Shown here: piece by piece, positions 24,519 through 32,503 of the stretch | How the letters are laid out: every line of letters begins with the position of its first letter | How positions within the stretch are numbered: the stretch's first letter is position 1 | Source: a bacterium | Lineage (GTDB): Bacteria; Bacteroidota; Rhodothermia; Balneolales; M1805 | NCBI GenBank assembly: GCA_006226965.1 | Contig: SBGQ01000039.1 | Span: 1 to 46,110, forward strand | Direction: 5' to 3' | DNA length: 46,110 nucleotides | Translations under genes and position numbers: made by a program | The notes under the pieces: generated by a model | Told to the model about the DNA's origin: nothing | Database searches by the model: none | What the model saw: the letters and a program-made list of their open reading frames with translations, nothing else

Positions 24519-26555
24519 CTATTTTCTTTTGAAAATCAAGAAAGATAAATCGTCTTCTATTGTATCTAGTGGAGCGAAAGAATCTAAGTCTTTTAAAATG
24601 GCATCAATAACTTCATCGCTGTTTTTTTTGGAGTGCGAACGAATTACTTCTTGTAAACGATCGTAACCGTATTCTTCCTCTTCGGAATTTTTATGCTCAA
24701 TAATTCCATCAGAAACTAAGACCAATAACGAATCTTTGTGCAATTCAGGTAAATCTATTTCATCGAATTCGGCGCGTTTAATGGCGCCTAATGGTAAGCC
24801 GGGTTGGGTTATTAATTGAGTTGAGTTCGTTTTAGAATCCCACAGAACAATATCCGGCATGGCAGCGGTCGACATTCTAAAGCGGCTGTTTTTCAAATGA
24901 AGTAAGCGCATAGCCATATTCATTCGATTGGGGCGAATTTCATGTATACCTTTATTTAGCTTTTCCATGAGCATATTTAAGGTATCTGTGCTCATAAAAG
25001 TTAGCGCAGTTTTAGAAATGGTTACCATTACGCCAGCAGATAAACCGTGACCGGAAGCATCACCAAAAGCAATTAATAAGCTATTGTCATCTTGTGGAAA
25101 GAAATCATAATAATCACCACCTACTTCAGTAGCAGTTTTCATGTACATCGAAACATCGTAGTCATCAAGAAACGGTGGAATTTTTGGAAGCATAGCCGTT
25201 TGCATGGTTCTGGCTTGCTCTAATTCTTGTGTTTTCCGTTGATTTTCAGTTTCAATAGCTTTTGCCTGGATTTCAGCGGCGTGTGCTTGTAATTCAGCTG
25301 TTTTTGCACGGAATTCAGCTTGTTCTGCTCGCATTGTTTCTTTTAGCTGAGCATTTTTAGCTTTTTCAGCTTCGAACGTAATCAACTTAATTCGATCAGC
25401 TAAGGCAAATGATATTAATATCGCTTCCAAACCACCGGCAACAAAATGTGATTTTATCAAAAATTGGATATAGGGTATTATTTGCAGAGATGTGAGAAAG
25501 TTGATAAAAACGGCTACCAGCAGGAATCCTTTAGACAATAAGAAAAAACGTGCCGGTTTATATCCTTGTTTGAGTTTTAACAGTGATGCTATAAAACTCA
25601 CAATGATAACCACTAAAAGAAGTAAAGTGGCAATAGATGCGAATTTTTGATAAAGCCCAAATAAGGTGAGAATGCTGGAGATGAAATAAAATAGTGCAGC
25701 GCCAAGGAGTGTGTAATGGATTTTTGGAAGCCCATTTTTGGTTTCTAGAAATCGTGCTGTGAAAAAGATACTCCAAGCCGATCCAAAATAAAGGCTAAAT
25801 CGATGGATAGAATTAGTGTAAGCCGTAAACGGTTCCCAAATATATTGTGCGCCTAATCCACTTAAAGCTAAAACCACAATCATATAAAAAAGCTGACTGG
25901 CGAAGAATACGAGGTAATTTGTATCCTTAATAACGCCAAATATTACCACATTATAAAGAATCGAAAATAATAAAACGCCTATCAGTAAGGCGTAATAGGG
26001 CGTATACTTATAATATTCTTTGAATATAGAATTCGGCTTTGCAATTACGAATTCAGGTGCTAAAACGCCTTTTGTGCTCACTAAAACATAAAACGTGTTT
26101 TTCCCCGGATAAATAGTAGCAGGTATGTAAATATCATCAATTTGATATGGGCGATTTGTAATAGAAATTTTAGCGCCGGATTCAGTTTGGGCAATTACAC
26201 TGTCATCTTGATTAACCTGATAAAGGTCAATCGAGTGAGTCATACTGTTGCCTAGAAAAATTGCCCGTTCAATAGGTTTATCGCCAGAGTTCATTAAACT
26301 GATTTTAAACCAATAAGGTGTGCCAGTAAAGCCAAACACAGGGCGTTGATTAGTTATTTTTGTAAATGAGGTGTCGTTCAATTGAAGAACGGAATGGAAA
26401 TCTAATAATCTATCGGTGTCGGCTTTGTAGATGAGAGAGGATGTCAGATTTTGAGTTTCCAAATCAGAATTAAAGGACACAATGTCTCCTGCTTCTGCAT
26501 TAAGAAACCCCCATACTTGTAAAAGTATTACTACTGCCAACAATGTGTATTTCAT
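24519..26555 (-). CDS. 7TMR-DISM sensor with SpoIIE-type PP2C phosphatase domain
   Basis: This is a 678-aa membrane receptor whose output is a serine phosphatase. A signal peptide (about 1-22) is followed by a periplasmic 7TMR-DISMED2-like domain (about 40-175), seven hydrophobic helices (about 185-385), an Ala/Glu-rich coiled coil (about 388-450) and a PP2C/SpoIIE domain. The metal-binding acidic residues are present: EVGGDYYDFF (Asp481, Asp484), FGDASGHG (Asp499), VSDG (Asp616) and DD at 668-669. By analogy with SpoIIE/RsbU it should dephosphorylate a STAS anti-sigma antagonist, and one is encoded in the operon that diverges from it 276 bp away. The periplasmic ligand is unknown. Confidence 0.92.
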   Translation of the reverse strand: MKYTLLAVVILLQVWGFLNAEAGDIVSFNSDLETQNLTSSLIYKADTDRLLDFHSVLQLNDTSFTKITNQRPVFGFTGTPYWFKISLMNSGDKPIERAIFLGNSMTHSIDLYQVNQDDSVIAQTESGAKISITNRPYQIDDIYIPATIYPGKNTFYVLVSTKGVLAPEFVIAKPNSIFKEYYKYTPYYALLIGVLLFSILYNVVIFGVIKDTNYLVFFASQLFYMIVVLALSGLGAQYIWEPFTAYTNSIHRFSLYFGSAWSIFFTARFLETKNGLPKIHYTLLGAALFYFISSILTLFGLYQKFASIATLLLLVVIIVSFIASLLKLKQGYKPARFFLLSKGFLLVAVFINFLTSLQIIPYIQFLIKSHFVAGGLEAILISFALADRIKLITFEAEKAKNAQLKETMRAEQAEFRAKTAELQAHAAEIQAKAIETENQRKTQELEQARTMQTAMLPKIPPFLDDYDVSMYMKTATEVGGDYYDFFPQDDNSLLIAFGDASGHGLSAGVMVTISKTALTFMSTDTLNMLMEKLNKGIHEIRPNRMNMAMRLLHLKNSRFRMSTAAMPDIVLWDSKTNSTQLITQPGLPLGAIKRAEFDEIDLPELHKDSLLVLVSDGIIEHKNSEEEEYGYDRLQEVIRSHSKKNSDEVIDAILKDLDSFAPLDTIEDDLSFLIFKRK

Positions 26556-26831
26556 GAACTAACTATCCCTAAATGAGTTGTTCGATACGTTAATTAATAC
26601 GTATCTAAATCTCCTAAAAGCGTACCATACAATGTTTAGGCAATTTACACGATTCGAAGTGATAATCCACAAATAAAATTTGTTAATTATTGACTTAAGC
26701 AAAGATTGCAGATTCCTAAAAACTTGGATTTCGATGTTTTATTTATGGTTAAAATTCCGCATTATCAAAGAGTATATTGTTGATTCTAAAATCAACAATA
26801 AAGCAGATTTAACAAGGGTTAATTCGATTTT
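26556..26831. promoter_or_regulatory. Divergent regulatory region of the partner-switching module
   Basis: This 276-bp gap must hold the promoters of both the SpoIIE gene (minus) and the kinase-STAS-cyclase operon (plus). Two dyads are visible: a perfect one at 26775-26800, listed separately, and GATACGT...ACGTATC at 26584-26605 with an AT-rich 8-bp centre, 29 bp from the SpoIIE start. No perfect TAnnTTTG box was found; TATATTGT at 26773-26780 is the nearest match on the plus strand. Confidence 0.45.
26775..26800. promoter_or_regulatory. Perfect 11-bp inverted repeat upstream of the kinase gene
   Basis: The arms TATTGTTGATT (26775-26785) and AATCAACAATA (26790-26800) are perfectly complementary and flank CTAA. 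The element ends 31 bp before the ATG of the RsbW-type gene. It could be an operator or a hairpin in the leader; no T run follows, so it is not a terminator. It does not resemble the genome-wide repeat hairpins of this window. Confidence 0.6.
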
Positions 26832-27254
26832 ATGTCGCAAAAAATTAAACTATCCATGACCTTGCCCTGCATTGCAGATATTGAAACGGTTGCACATGCA
26901 GGTCTGGAACGAATTGGGACGGAGGGGAAAATACCTCAAGACAAGTTGGAAGAAGCCAAAATGCTTGTCAATGAGGCAATTATTAATGCAATTGAGCATG
27001 CACAAACCAAGAAAAATCAACTTAAAATTGAATTCGAACTTTCAAAAACGGAACTGTTAATCTTTGTTCGCGATTATGGTGCCGGGTTCGATGTTTCTCT
27101 TGTGGATGACCCCAATATTGATGAGAAAATTACAGGTGATTACAAGCGTGGTTGGGGTATAAAACTCATGCAAACCTTATCCGACGATTTTAAAATTGAG
27201 TCCGGCAAAGGCGGGACCAAAATCTACATGTACTTACACTTAAATCAAGCCTAG
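26832..27254 (+). CDS. Anti-sigma-factor-type serine kinase (RsbW/SpoIIAB-like)
   Basis: This is a 140-aa GHKL ATPase that should phosphorylate a STAS antagonist and bind a target such as a sigma factor. The ATP site is complete: N box EAIINAIEHA (48-57), G1 box DYGAGFD (81-87) and G2 box RGWGIKLM (106-113). It has no other domain and no membrane segment. It is followed 6 bp later by a STAS gene, its expected substrate, and is divergent from the phosphatase gene. No sigma factor is encoded nearby, so the target may be elsewhere, or the regulated partner may be the cyclase in the same operon. Confidence 0.92.
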   Translation: MSQKIKLSMTLPCIADIETVAHAGLERIGTEGKIPQDKLEEAKMLVNEAIINAIEHAQTKKNQLKIEFELSKTELLIFVRDYGAGFDVSLVDDPNIDEKITGDYKRGWGIKLMQTLSDDFKIESGKGGTKIYMYLHLNQA

Positions 27255-27260
27255 CAAAAT

Positions 27261-27599
27261 ATGAGTCAAGATTTCACATTGACCTCTTCAGTAGTAAATA
27301 ATTTTTTGGTTATTGAAACAAACGGATATATCAATATCAATGGTGGAGAAACCATCGCTGAAGAAGCCTACAAATTTATAGACCAGGGAATTACTAAAGT
27401 GGTTCTAAACTTGGAACAATCTCGAGTTGTAAATTCCATCGGTATTTCCATTTTAATTGAAATTATTGAGCGTTTACAGGAAGTTGGCGGGCAATTGTAC
27501 TTTACCAATCTCACCCCAACTATCGAAAAAACATTCACCATTATGGGATTGTTTAAATACGCACAAAAAGCTGCTACCAGCAAAGATATAACAGGTTAA
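27261..27599 (+). CDS. STAS-domain anti-sigma antagonist (RsbV/SpoIIAA-like)
   Basis: This 112-aa single STAS domain should bind the upstream kinase when unphosphorylated. The likely phosphoacceptor is Ser59 in VVNSIGISIL; the usual motif is D-S-[ST]-G, and here it reads N-S-I-G, so the Asp is replaced by Asn. The conserved ITKVVLNLEQSRVVNSIG strand-helix junction and the C-terminal FTIMGL match the family. It lies 6 bp after the kinase gene and 1 bp before the cyclase gene, in a tight operon. Confidence 0.92.
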   Translation: MSQDFTLTSSVVNNFLVIETNGYININGGETIAEEAYKFIDQGITKVVLNLEQSRVVNSIGISILIEIIERLQEVGGQLYFTNLTPTIEKTFTIMGLFKYAQKAATSKDITG

Positions 27600-27600
27600 A

Positions 27601-29061
27601 ATGGACTCAGAGCTTCAACGATTTCAGCTTTTTACCGAGCAAATAAAAGAAATTAACGAGCTTATTAATTCAGAAATCCATTTTTTATCAAAGCTTGAAG
27701 AAGTATTATTCCGAATTGCCGGATTTATTAATGCTTCTTCAGGCTTTTTACATTTAGAATACGGGAATAAGTCGTTTTTATATTCATACGGACTATCCAG
27801 CTCTTCTGAATTGCAGTTTATCTTACGTTATCAGCAGGAATCGGATGTTGCACCCTTGTTTATTTCATTAATCGATTCTGAAATACATGATACATTAGAG
27901 CTGCCAATTAAAGTTCACGATGCTGAACTTGGTACTCTATTTTTTGTGAATAAAGAAACTCGAAAAGGAGTAGGGGATTTTGAGCCGATAGACCACTCAT
28001 TAATCAAAGTTACAACGCAACAGATAGGTATTGCGCTAGAACGTTTAGATCATATTTTGCTTCAAAAAGAACTATTGGAGCTTAATCATTCCATATTGAA
28101 TTCAACCTCAAGTGCCATTGTAGCTACCGATGCGGAATTGAATATTCTCTTGGCAAATGAAAAAGCAGAAGAGTGGTTTAAATCTACGAATTCAGAGCGA
28201 TTAGTAAATTTGTTTGATGGAATACCGGTAAGTAGTCAAGTTCGTCGGTTTATTCATGAAGTTGTTGAAAAACAACAAGCTATGGCAGCTGAAGGGCTTG
28301 TGCTTTCTGCATCAAACCCGAGATTATTAAAGGTGTTTGCAAGCCCGATAAAAACTCGTGTAGATGAGGGTAAAGACTTGACCGGATTTGTGTTTTCGTT
28401 CGATGATATAACCGAATTCAACCGAATGAAAGATACGTTTACACGTTATGTCAGCAAAGATGTACTGGAATATATTACTTCGACAAAAGGCTCAGCCAGA
28501 TTAGGCGGAACAAAACGTAGTTCAGCAATTTTCTTTAGTGATATTCGCGGTTTTACAAGTTATTCAGAGAAAAACTCACCGGAGGAAGTGGTCGAAACGC
28601 TCAATCAATATTTTAATATGATGATTGGGTGCATCTATGAAGAAGGCGGACAAGTTGATAAGTTGGTCGGAGACGAAATTATGGCGGTTTTCTATGAAGA
28701 AAAAGGATTGCCGCACCCTTCCGTTCGAGCTGTTGACGCTGCAAAAATTATGCGTGAACGTTTGGAAATGTTCAATCAATTCAGAGAAGAACAAGGATTA
28801 CAGCCTTTATATTTTGGGGTTGGAATTAATTATGGGGATGTGATTTGCGGAAATATCGGTTCGTTTGATAGAATGGATTACACCGTTATTGGAGATGTTG
28901 TAAATACAGCGGCACGTTTATGTTCATCAGCAGGAAAAGACGAAATTTTAATATCTGAATCGGTTAAACAACACTTGCAAAGTACTGCAGAAATACAAGT
29001 GCTAAAACCGCTATCAGTAAAAGGGAAAGTTGAACCGCTACAAGTGTATAGCGTGATTTAG
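27601..29061 (+). CDS. GAF/PAS-domain class III adenylate cyclase
   Basis: This is a cytoplasmic 486-aa nucleotide cyclase. Residues 25-150 look like a GAF domain and 160-275 like a PAS domain (NSTSSAIVATDAELNILLAN), followed by a linker helix NRMKDTFTRYVSKDVLEYI and the catalytic domain from about 300. Metal-binding Asp314 (FSDIRGFT) and Asp358 (GDEIMAVF), adenine-specifying Lys354 and Asp426 (MDYTVIG), and transition-state Asn435 and Arg439 (GDVVNTAARL) are all present. It is therefore predicted to be active and ATP-specific, making cAMP. It starts one base after the STAS stop, which links second-messenger output to the partner switch. Confidence 0.93.
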   Translation: MDSELQRFQLFTEQIKEINELINSEIHFLSKLEEVLFRIAGFINASSGFLHLEYGNKSFLYSYGLSSSSELQFILRYQQESDVAPLFISLIDSEIHDTLELPIKVHDAELGTLFFVNKETRKGVGDFEPIDHSLIKVTTQQIGIALERLDHILLQKELLELNHSILNSTSSAIVATDAELNILLANEKAEEWFKSTNSERLVNLFDGIPVSSQVRRFIHEVVEKQQAMAAEGLVLSASNPRLLKVFASPIKTRVDEGKDLTGFVFSFDDITEFNRMKDTFTRYVSKDVLEYITSTKGSARLGGTKRSSAIFFSDIRGFTSYSEKNSPEEVVETLNQYFNMMIGCIYEEGGQVDKLVGDEIMAVFYEEKGLPHPSVRAVDAAKIMRERLEMFNQFREEQGLQPLYFGVGINYGDVICGNIGSFDRMDYTVIGDVVNTAARLCSSAGKDEILISESVKQHLQSTAEIQVLKPLSVKGKVEPLQVYSVI

Positions 29062-29194
29062 ATTGCGGTTTTCACTTCGTTGTGCTTTCGTATCACCGAA
29101 AAACAAGTAAACAACAGACATTTCGAAATAGGTTTTCAGAAGATTTACACATAACTGTATCTGTAGAATAACCTTGATATATAATCCTATATTC

Positions 29195-29227
29195 AAAAAA
29201 AAAGCCCCTTGTAAGACCAAGAGGCTT
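29195..29227 (-). terminator. Rho-independent terminator of pgk
   Basis: On the minus strand AAGCCTCTTG pairs with CAAGGGGCTT (one G-U pair) around a 6-nt loop, followed by a run of T residues (the A run at 29195-29203 on the plus strand). It lies 24 bp after the pgk stop. Confidence 0.9.
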
Positions 29228-29250
29228 ATAAGAAATTCAAAAAGTAGAAT

Positions 29251-30444
29251 CTATTTTTCAGTGAGTGAAGCAATGCCCGGAAGTACTTTTCCTTCCAAGT
29301 ATTCCAAACTAGCACCGCCACCGGTTGAAACGTGAGTTACTTCATCGCTTAAGCCTGCTTTTTTGATAGCTGCTGCAGAATCGCCGCCACCGATTATGGT
29401 AATTGCACCTGCTTTAGTTGCATCAGCCATAGCTTGGGCAACAGCAAACGTACCTTTTGCAAAGTTATCCATTTCAAACACACCCATCGGTCCGTTCCAT
29501 AAAACGGTTTTTGCTGTACGAACGGTTTCAGAGAATAATTCAGCTGATTTCGGGCCGATGTCTAAAGCCATCCAACCGTCTTCAATTCCGTCTTCTTCTA
29601 CCGTTTTATGAGCCGCATCGTTACTAAATTCCTGAGATACAACAGAATCAACAGGTAATAATAATTTCACGCCTTTAGCTTCTGCTTTGGCAATCAATTC
29701 TTTCGCTAAGTCGATTTTATCTTCTTCCAATAACGACTTTCCGATTGGCAACCCTTTTGCTTTGTAGAACGTGTAGGTCATACCGCCGCCAATGATGATG
29801 GCGTCTACTTTATTTATCAGGTTTTCGATAACACCGATTTTATCTGATACTTTTGCGCCGCCTAATACGGCAACAAACGGACGCGCAGGGCTATTCACGG
29901 CTTCTTCCAAATACTTGATTTCTTTCTCAATTAAGAATCCGGCAACAGCAGGTTTTAAATAATCGGTAACGCCGGCAACAGATGAATGTGCACGGTGAGA
30001 TGAACCGAAAGCATCATTCACAAAAACATCTGCTAATTCTGCGAATTGTTTGGAAAGTGCCTCATCATTTTTGGTTTCACCTTTGTAGAAACGAACGTTT
30101 TCCAAAACTACGATTTCTCCCGGTTTTGCCTGAGCAATAACAGCTTTGGCTTTTTCTCCGACCGCTTCTTCTGAAAAATACACCTTGGTTTTTACCAACG
30201 TAGCCAGATGGTCAGCTACCGGTTTTAAAGAATATTCCGGATCAGGGCCATCTTTCGGGCGACCAAAGTGTGAACTTAAAATTAACGTAGCGCCTTTTTC
30301 GGTTATAAAATTGATACTCTTTAGTGCTTCAACGATACGGTTATCATCAGTAATCACTCCATTTTTGTAAGGAACGTTGAAGTCAACACGCATGAGGACT
30401 TTCTTACCAGCCACATCCACATCGTGTAAAGTTAGTTTTGCCAT
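29251..30444 (-). CDS. pgk: Phosphoglycerate kinase
   Basis: This glycolytic enzyme transfers the acyl phosphate of 1,3-bisphosphoglycerate to ADP. The 397-aa length is standard. The N-terminal substrate-binding segment [32 protein letters not shown] and [14 protein letters not shown] are present, as are the C-terminal nucleotide-binding motifs [19 protein letters not shown] and [15 protein letters not shown]. It is monocistronic, with its own terminator. Confidence 0.98.
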   Translation of the reverse strand: MAKLTLHDVDVAGKKVLMRVDFNVPYKNGVITDDNRIVEALKSINFITEKGATLILSSHFGRPKDGPDPEYSLKPVADHLATLVKTKVYFSEEAVGEKAKAVIAQAKPGEIVVLENVRFYKGETKNDEALSKQFAELADVFVNDAFGSSHRAHSSVAGVTDYLKPAVAGFLIEKEIKYLEEAVNSPARPFVAVLGGAKVSDKIGVIENLINKVDAIIIGGGMTYTFYKAKGLPIGKSLLEEDKIDLAKELIAKAEAKGVKLLLPVDSVVSQEFSNDAAHKTVEEDGIEDGWMALDIGPKSAELFSETVRTAKTVLWNGPMGVFEMDNFAKGTFAVAQAMADATKAGAITIIGGGDSAAAIKKAGLSDEVTHVSTGGGASLEYLEGKVLPGIASLTEK

Positions 30445-30896
30445 AATTGAACCCTATTTAAGATTTCAGTTGTTTATGACTGAAAATACAAGTTTTCGGG
30501 CGCTTGATGACGGAAATGTTTGTGGATTTTGTGTGAATGATTGGAAGCGTTTTGTTTGATTTCGGATTTCGGATTTCGGATTTCGCTTCGCGGTTCTGCG
30601 CTACGCTTCGAATCGGATTTTTGATTTTTGATGGTTGATGGTTGATTTAGAGTTTTGAAAAATTTTGAGCATAAAGCCGTCTTACTCCTGAGAATCAGAG
30701 AATATCACAGAAAATGAACAGAAGAGGGTTGGGAGCAGGATTCCGAACGCTTTTAAGATTCCGGTACTCAAAAACTTTAGACATTGATGTCAACAAGAAA
30801 GGGGAAAGGTGATATCAATACGAATCCTAAATAAACATCAAGTTCATAACAGTCATGCATTCGTAGCATCTAAGTCTAATTTCGTAACTTTGGTGT
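30445..30896. other. 452-bp spacer with short tandem repeats
   Basis: No gene is seen. At about 30558-30586 the unit GGATTTC is repeated, then follows a TTCGC/GCGCTACGCTTCG tract. At about 30617-30650 there are two copies of GATTTTT and two of GATGGTT. These look like simple tandem repeats, not a CRISPR: there are no regular spacers. The rest is AT-rich. The left end must carry the pgk promoter and the right end the dus promoter. Confidence 0.6.
30885..30892 (+). promoter_or_regulatory. Candidate -7 box immediately before dus (possible leaderless start)
   Basis: TAACTTTG fits TAnnTTTG and ends 4 bp before the ATG at 30897. If used, transcription would start at or next to the start codon and the mRNA would be leaderless. 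No convincing -33 TTTG lies about 20 bp upstream, so this is tentative. Confidence 0.3.
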
Positions 30897-31901
30897 ATGC
30901 AAATAGCCCATATCAACCTAGGTGAAAAACCTGTCGTATTAGCCCCAATGGAGGATGTAACCGATCATCCATTCCGATTAATGTGTAAACGCAAGGGCGC
31001 CAGTGTCGTTTATACCGAATTCATCAGCTCGGAAGGGCTCATCCGCGAAGCCAATAAATCGATGCACAAACTCACCTTTGTTGAGGAAGAGCGTCCGTTT
31101 GCCATTCAAATTTTTGGCGGTGATGAAGAAGTAATGGCAGGTGCAACAAAAGTGGCTGTTGATGCCAATCCTGATTTTATCGACATCAACTTTGGCTGTC
31201 CGGTTTACAAAGTAGTGAATAAAAATGCCGGTGCTGCCTGTCTTCGTGATATTGGTTTGATGGAGCGTATGGCAGGAATGGTTGTTGATGCAGCCGGAGA
31301 TTATCCTGTTACGGTGAAAACCCGACTAGGCTGGGATGATAATTCCATTCGCATAAATGAAGTAGCTTTGATGTTGCAATCTCTCGGTATTAAAACCTTA
31401 ACCGTTCATGCAAGAACTCGTGCACAGGGCTACAAAGGCGAAGCGCGTTGGGAATATTTAAAAGCTTTAAAAAACACTCCCGGTTTGCATATCCCAATTA
31501 TCGGGAATGGTGATGTAACCACTCCCCAAGACGCAAAACGTATGTTTGATGAAACAGGTGTGGATGGGGTGATGATTGGTCGAGCAGCTATCGGAAACCC
31601 TTGGATTTTTGAGCAAACGAAACACTTTATGTCAACGGGTGAACTTTTACCTGAACCGAATCTGCAAGAACGTCTACATATTTGTGCTGAACAATTAAAG
31701 GCCAGTGTTGAACATCACGGTGAACAATATGGTGTTATTATGATGAAGAAACATTACGGAAATTACTTGAAAGGTATTCGCAATGGGAAACATCTTCGCA
31801 TTGCTTTGATGGAATACAAAGAAATGAATCCGATTTTGGAATTGTTATCTAGTTTTACTGATGAAATTCCTGATTCTTTTGCGGTTCCGGTTGTAGGTTA
31901 G
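30897..31901 (+). CDS. tRNA-dihydrouridine synthase (DusB-like)
   Basis: This flavin-dependent enzyme reduces uridines in tRNA to dihydrouridine. The 334-aa TIM-barrel has the FMN-binding start VVLAPMEDVTDHPFR, the substrate Cys in INFGCPVYKV (Cys101), TVKTRLGWD, LTVHARTRAQGYKG and the phosphate-binding IGNGDVTTPQDAKRM and VDGVMIGRAAIGNPW. This matches the DusB group, although the exact target position cannot be read from the sequence. It stands alone, followed by a repeat-rich spacer. Confidence 0.93.
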   Translation: MQIAHINLGEKPVVLAPMEDVTDHPFRLMCKRKGASVVYTEFISSEGLIREANKSMHKLTFVEEERPFAIQIFGGDEEVMAGATKVAVDANPDFIDINFGCPVYKVVNKNAGAACLRDIGLMERMAGMVVDAAGDYPVTVKTRLGWDDNSIRINEVALMLQSLGIKTLTVHARTRAQGYKGEARWEYLKALKNTPGLHIPIIGNGDVTTPQDAKRMFDETGVDGVMIGRAAIGNPWIFEQTKHFMSTGELLPEPNLQERLHICAEQLKASVEHHGEQYGVIMMKKHYGNYLKGIRNGKHLRIALMEYKEMNPILELLSSFTDEIPDSFAVPVVG

Positions 31902-31977
31902 TAAATCTTACGGCCTCTAATTTTACGAGCTAGTTACGTGCTTTTATTATTTCATTGCGTATCACTTCGCAGCCCCT

Positions 31978-32084
31978 GCTGTGTCCTCGTATGAGAGAAT
32001 CTTGTACCATTTGCGAATGGTTAGCACTTATGGATTCTACATAAATATTAAACGACATGAGACTCCCGTATGCACGGGAGTGAC
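31978..32084. repeat. REPIN-like unit 2
   Basis: A degenerate left hairpin (31978-32001; right arm GAGAGAAT) and a perfect right hairpin at 32061-32084 (arms ACTCCCGT and ACGGGAGT, loop ATGC, flank TGAC) are separated by 59 nt. The spacer contains GAATGGTTAGCACTTATGG and TAAATATTAAACGA, shared with units 3 and 7. Confidence 0.85.
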
Positions 32085-32181
32085 AAGGTGTGATTAATTG
32101 ACATAATTAATCTCTAAAGTTTTATGAGTATTGAATCTCCCACTGAAGAACCCATCGTCATTCCCTCGAATGAGGGAATCT
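32083..32181 (+). repeat. 99-bp block repeated inverted at 46012-46110
   Basis: This block runs from the end of unit 2 through the linker and the left hairpin of unit 3. It is identical, except at position 32169, to the reverse complement of 46012-46110, which is cut by the window end. The linker holds its own dyad, GATTAATT (32092-32099) and AATTAATC (32105-32112). Confidence 0.95.
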
Positions 32182-32262
32182 CCAACGATTTACGAATGGT
32201 TAACGCTTATGGATTCTGTAAAATCCCAAATAACATGAGATGCCCGTATTCACGGGCATGAC
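32157..32262. repeat. REPIN-like unit 3
   Basis: Left hairpin 32157-32180 (GTC flank, arms ATTCCCTC and GAGGGAAT, loop GAAT) and right hairpin 32239-32262 (arms ATGCCCGT and ACGGGCAT, loop ATTC, flank TGAC) are both perfect and 58 nt apart. The two hairpins have different arm sequences but the same geometry and point outwards. Confidence 0.9.
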
Positions 32263-32324
32263 GGAAGTTTTTGACAATGGTATCTAAGGTTTTTTACGTA
32301 CCGAAATCCAGACACTGGAACACC

Positions 32325-32430
32325 ATCATTGCGGCAAAAACCGAAATCTGGTATCTCATAAAAACGCATTTAGCGAAGCGTACTTTTGATTGATTGCCCG
32401 TTTCTAGATGCCGTTTTTCAACGGCATGAC
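32325..32430. repeat. REPIN-like unit 4
   Basis: Left hairpin 32325-32348 (arms ATTGCGGC and ACCGAAAT with two non-Watson-Crick positions, loop AAAA) and perfect right hairpin 32407-32430 (arms ATGCCGTT and AACGGCAT, loop TTTC, flank TGAC) are 58 nt apart. The spacer has TTTAGCGAAGCGTA, linking it to units 1 and 5. Confidence 0.85.
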
Positions 32431-32503
32431 TGCTTTTTCGTTCACAAATCGTTACATCATTACATCAACTAATCATCTCATCAACTCATCAACTCATCAA
32501 AAA

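Larger units (their letters stand above)
31902..32503. other. 602-bp repeat cluster with no gene
   Basis: Three REPIN-like units (31978-32084, 32157-32262, 32325-32430) follow one another. The first two are joined by a 72-nt linker that reappears at 46037-46110. The rest is a short AT-rich lead-in and, at about 32450-32500, a CATCAACT tandem tract close to the end of the lipoprotein gene. No ORF here is credible. Confidence 0.85.

Noticed and set aside
29070-29110. Rho-independent terminator after the cyclase gene
   Set aside because: The region has short GC-rich patches but no stem followed by a T run on the plus strand.
30558-30650. Possible CRISPR array
   Set aside because: The repeats are 7 bp and directly adjacent, with no unique spacers of constant length, and no cas gene is nearby.
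31978-32430. Insertion sequence or transposon remnant
   Set aside because: No transposase fragment and no target-site duplication could be seen; the structure is explained by paired short hairpins.
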